Assembly (NCBI GenBank): GCA_964423575.1
Contig: CAYRFF010000010.1
Location: 1 to 64,000, forward strand
Reading direction: 5' to 3'
Origin: CAYRFF01 sp964423575
Lineage (GTDB): Bacteria > Bacteroidota > Bacteroidia > Chitinophagales > Saprospiraceae
DNA: 64,000 nucleotides
The notes beneath the pieces were generated by a model, which had not been told where the DNA came from, did no database searches, and saw only the letters and a program-made list of their open reading frames with translations. A program made the position numbers and the translations under genes. Of this stretch, positions 61,838 to 64,000 are shown piece by piece. The stretch's first letter is position 1. Every line of letters starts with the position of its first letter.

Positions 61838-62917
61838 CTACCTCAACTTCAATGAAGCCACAACCGGATAATGGTCTGAAAAGCGGATTTCACGACCTTT
61901 TTTATACGCCATCACCTCAAAGTCATCCGACGCAAAGATGTAATCAATCCTCAAGAAGGGAATCTCGGCAGCATAAGTATCTCCCACTCCTCTGCCACGT
62001 TGTACAAAGCTATCATTATATTGTTCTGCAACCTGACGATACAGATATGATTGCGGAATATCGTTAAAGTCGCCACAGAGTATCACCGGACGTGTAACAT
62101 CTTTACTGTGCTCCAGTATCAATTCCAGCTCTCGTACGCGTATCGGAGCGCTGAATTTATATCTCGAAAACATAGTACGGACATTGGTATACAAATATTC
62201 GGGATCCAGTGATGGTTGCTCCGCAAGTTCAGAAGAAATATGACTGATAACATTGGAAGCAAGGTGAAAATTATAGATGCGGATAGTATCGGAAGACTCT
62301 TTCCCGGCTTTATCAGATGGCAATTTAATATCGGCCCACAGAGCCTGATTCCGTTTCTGAATAAGATCGATACAGCCACTATTAATTATCGGATAGCGCG
62401 AGTAGATCCGGATATCCTGTGACTGCACACAATTGACCATGTGTGGGAATTCCTTTCGAGGGCTAAAAAACTCTTCAGAATTACCACCGTATTCCTGAAA
62501 GGCCATTATATCAAACCCATCTATCGACCGTTCAAATTTCTTCCATAAATCTTCCGCCTCTTCATCGGAAATCTTCTCATTCTCTTTCAGTTCCCGGAGA
62601 TCGTGCTGATTGTATATCAATAATTGAAATGCGTTTTCATCCTGCACCACCGGACTATATCCTATCTGAACCGTTCTGTCAATAGCAGGTACAGCCAGAA
62701 TCAGGATAAACAACGGCAAGAGAGCAGGCCAGCGCCATTTGATAGCCCAGTATATGAGAAAAGCCATTTGCGAAAGCAGTAAAAAAGGCAAGAGTAAAGC
62801 AAATACTGCAGGCCAGTAAAATTTAACCGGTGAAACAACAGGGCTGAGCAAGGCAAGAACTGTCGGAACTGTTACGACTCCATAAAGAATCAGAAGAATA
62901 GTCCTCAATATTTTCAT
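61838..62917 (-). CDS. membrane-linked endonuclease/exonuclease/phosphatase-family protein
   Basis: A 359-residue protein. Residues 1-85 contain three hydrophobic segments (TILLILYGVVTVPTVLALL; VFALLLPFLLLSQMAFLIYW; LLPLFILILAVPAI). Residues 95-359 are an EEP domain: FDIMAFQEYGG (catalytic glutamate), VILCGDFNDIPQSYLY, IDYIFASDDF and the final FSDHYPVVASL. EEP enzymes cleave phosphodiesters in nucleic acids or lipids; the substrate is not readable. It is 4 bp after the rhomboid gene, same strand, suggesting one operon with the rhomboids. Confidence 0.85.
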   Translation of the reverse strand: MKILRTILLILYGVVTVPTVLALLSPVVSPVKFYWPAVFALLLPFLLLSQMAFLIYWAIKWRWPALLPLFILILAVPAIDRTVQIGYSPVVQDENAFQLLIYNQHDLRELKENEKISDEEAEDLWKKFERSIDGFDIMAFQEYGGNSEEFFSPRKEFPHMVNCVQSQDIRIYSRYPIINSGCIDLIQKRNQALWADIKLPSDKAGKESSDTIRIYNFHLASNVISHISSELAEQPSLDPEYLYTNVRTMFSRYKFSAPIRVRELELILEHSKDVTRPVILCGDFNDIPQSYLYRQVAEQYNDSFVQRGRGVGDTYAAEIPFLRIDYIFASDDFEVMAYKKGREIRFSDHYPVVASLKLR

Positions 62918-62921
62918 CCTA

Positions 62922-63854
62922 TCAACTCTTACTTGCTTTATATAAAGTCTCCTTCTCCTCTTCCGTGAGATTCTCGTAGCCTTCCTCCTTTATCTTATCC
63001 AGAATTCTATCGACCTCAGCTTGTAAATCATCATTATGATCTTCTCTTTCAATCTTGATTTTCCCGGAATCACTTTCTTTATGTATAACTTGCAGTCGTG
63101 GTCGAGCAGTATATGTTCTTTGATTACCCGCCATTCTGCGACTGAGAATGTTGTAATATAGCTTTCGCAAATATTTTATCACGCGTTCTATAGGCGCACC
63201 AAAGTCCCTTCCATTATGCAAGCCCATGACATAGATAGCACCGGTAAAAGCACCACCAAGGTGTGCAAAGTGCCCTCCAGTGTTTCCCATACTTGCAGTG
63301 CCAAATAAATCCAGCAAAACCAGCGTAATTACGATATATTTCAACTTTACATCTCCTATCAAAATCAAGCGCATATTATAATCCGGCGCCAATGCACCCG
63401 CCGCAACCACCAGTGCCATAATTGCCGCCGATGCACCGACTGCATAAGCATTAGGTGACACAAAGCTGGAGATATAGGAGGATAAAATAAATACAAATCC
63501 GCCTACAAGTCCTCCCAAAATGTATATAGGCAATATCTTATGATCTCCGATTAAATCGCTGACAATACGACCAAACCAAAAGAGAAACAACATATTCCAC
63601 AGAATATGCCAGAATCCGGAATGCATGAACAGGCTAGTAAAGAAAACCCAGGGATGCGTTAAATCCCAAACTATATTGGCATGAAGTGCCAGATAATTTA
63701 CAATGGAGTTATACACTCCCGGAGCCCAGCCTATTGTAAAGACGCGGATAAGGTTTATCACTACAAATACCGCAATATTTGCAATGATGAGGCGGGTACT
63801 GGTGCTTCCCCGCTGAAATTCGTTCTTTATATCTTGAAGAATAGACTGAAACAT
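62922..63854 (-). CDS. rhomboid-family intramembrane serine protease
   Basis: A 310-residue protein with six membrane segments. The active serine is in AVGASAAIMALV (GxS, fourth segment) and the histidine is in HFAHLGGAFTGAIY (sixth segment); HSGFWHILWNMLFLFWFG matches the second segment with HxxxN. A cytosolic C-terminal extension (about 225-310) is charged. It cleaves membrane proteins within the bilayer. It lies 10 bp after another rhomboid gene and 4 bp before the EEP-family gene. Confidence 0.93.
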   Translation of the reverse strand: MFQSILQDIKNEFQRGSTSTRLIIANIAVFVVINLIRVFTIGWAPGVYNSIVNYLALHANIVWDLTHPWVFFTSLFMHSGFWHILWNMLFLFWFGRIVSDLIGDHKILPIYILGGLVGGFVFILSSYISSFVSPNAYAVGASAAIMALVVAAGALAPDYNMRLILIGDVKLKYIVITLVLLDLFGTASMGNTGGHFAHLGGAFTGAIYVMGLHNGRDFGAPIERVIKYLRKLYYNILSRRMAGNQRTYTARPRLQVIHKESDSGKIKIEREDHNDDLQAEVDRILDKIKEEGYENLTEEEKETLYKASKS

Positions 63855-63864
63855 CTCTTTTTAA

Positions 63865-64000
63865 TCACGCTTTTCCTTTCTTATTCCAGTATAAAACCAG
63901 CAAAAATCCAAATAAAGCTCCCCCCACATGCGCAAAGTGCGCAACTCCCGAACTTCCAAATGACGGACTCAATCCCATAAACAATTCAAGACCGGCATAT
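63865..64000 (-). CDS. rhomboid-family protease, 3' end only
   Basis: A second rhomboid gene runs out of the window. The readable 44 residues include GSSGVAHFAHVGGALFGFLLVLYWNK, the last segment with the catalytic histidine (HFAHVGGA). Stop TGA at 63865-63867. Tandem rhomboid genes of this kind are common in Bacteroidota. Confidence 0.85.
   Translation of the reverse strand, partial: YAGLELFMGLSPSFGSSGVAHFAHVGGALFGFLLVLYWNKKGKA

Overview
Organism. The window looks like Bacteroidota chromosome. Supporting signs are the TAnnTTTG-type -7 promoter boxes (43128-43135, 50986-50993, 19961-19968, 23575-23582, 11860-11867), the absence of strong Shine-Dalgarno sequences, three secreted products ending in type IX secretion (T9SS) sorting domains, a DUF285/BspA-type surface protein, a glutaminyl-cyclase-like lipoprotein, and the S6-S18-L9 ribosomal cluster. 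The genus cannot be fixed from sequence alone.

Layout. Positions 1-6.1 kb are A+T-rich accessory DNA: toxin fragments, then a three-gene operon (unknown protein, TPR protein, PLD nuclease-like protein carrying a J-domain). Positions 6.2-26.4 kb form a defence-type island, almost all on the minus strand: HsdR, REP palindromes with their RAYT transposase, an orphan AbiEi/DUF6088 regulator with its own operator, HsdS and HsdM, and then an unusual block. That block holds two copies of a two-gene module (HsdM-like methyltransferase + HsdS-like recognition domain + histidine-kinase core in one protein, followed by a receiver-domain protein), a WYL regulator between the two modules, and a UvrD/HelD-like helicase upstream. 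Three promoters in the block share a TGTGCAG-N5-CTGCACA palindrome placed exactly 9 bp upstream of the -7 box. This ties the WYL regulator to both modules and, through the second module, to hsdM and hsdS.

Positions 26.4-31.4 kb hold a same-strand array of five paralogous genes of unknown function. Four of the junctions or leaders carry a hairpin with conserved outer boxes and a covarying inner stem. A fifth hairpin of the same design follows the last gene, and a different hairpin plus a (GT)16 microsatellite precedes the first. Positions 29.9-33.7 kb are repeat-rich, with a secreted staphylococcal-type nuclease.

From 33.7 kb onward the content is ordinary chromosome with cell-surface and housekeeping genes: a T9SS cargo gene broken by one in-frame TAG, paralogous small proteins, an outer-membrane barrel, a glucosaminidase with LysM repeats, dodecin, rpsF-rpsR-rplI, a UbiA-family enzyme, 4-hydroxyphenylpyruvate dioxygenase, a second RAYT that has lost its catalytic tyrosine, an SDR, a queuosine-tRNA mannosyltransferase-like enzyme, tRNA-Ala, TraB/GumN, SulP, a BspA-type protein, hydrolase-OsmC, glutaminyl cyclase, cysS, an EEP-family protein and two rhomboid proteases.

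How the parts may work together. My best candidate for an undescribed system is the 12.3-26.4 kb block. DNA recognition/methylation domains are physically fused to a sensor-kinase core and paired with response regulators that share a C-terminal domain, next to a type I restriction-modification operon and under one WYL-linked operator. The signalling function is inference from domains. The fusions, gene order and operator spacing are read directly from the sequence.
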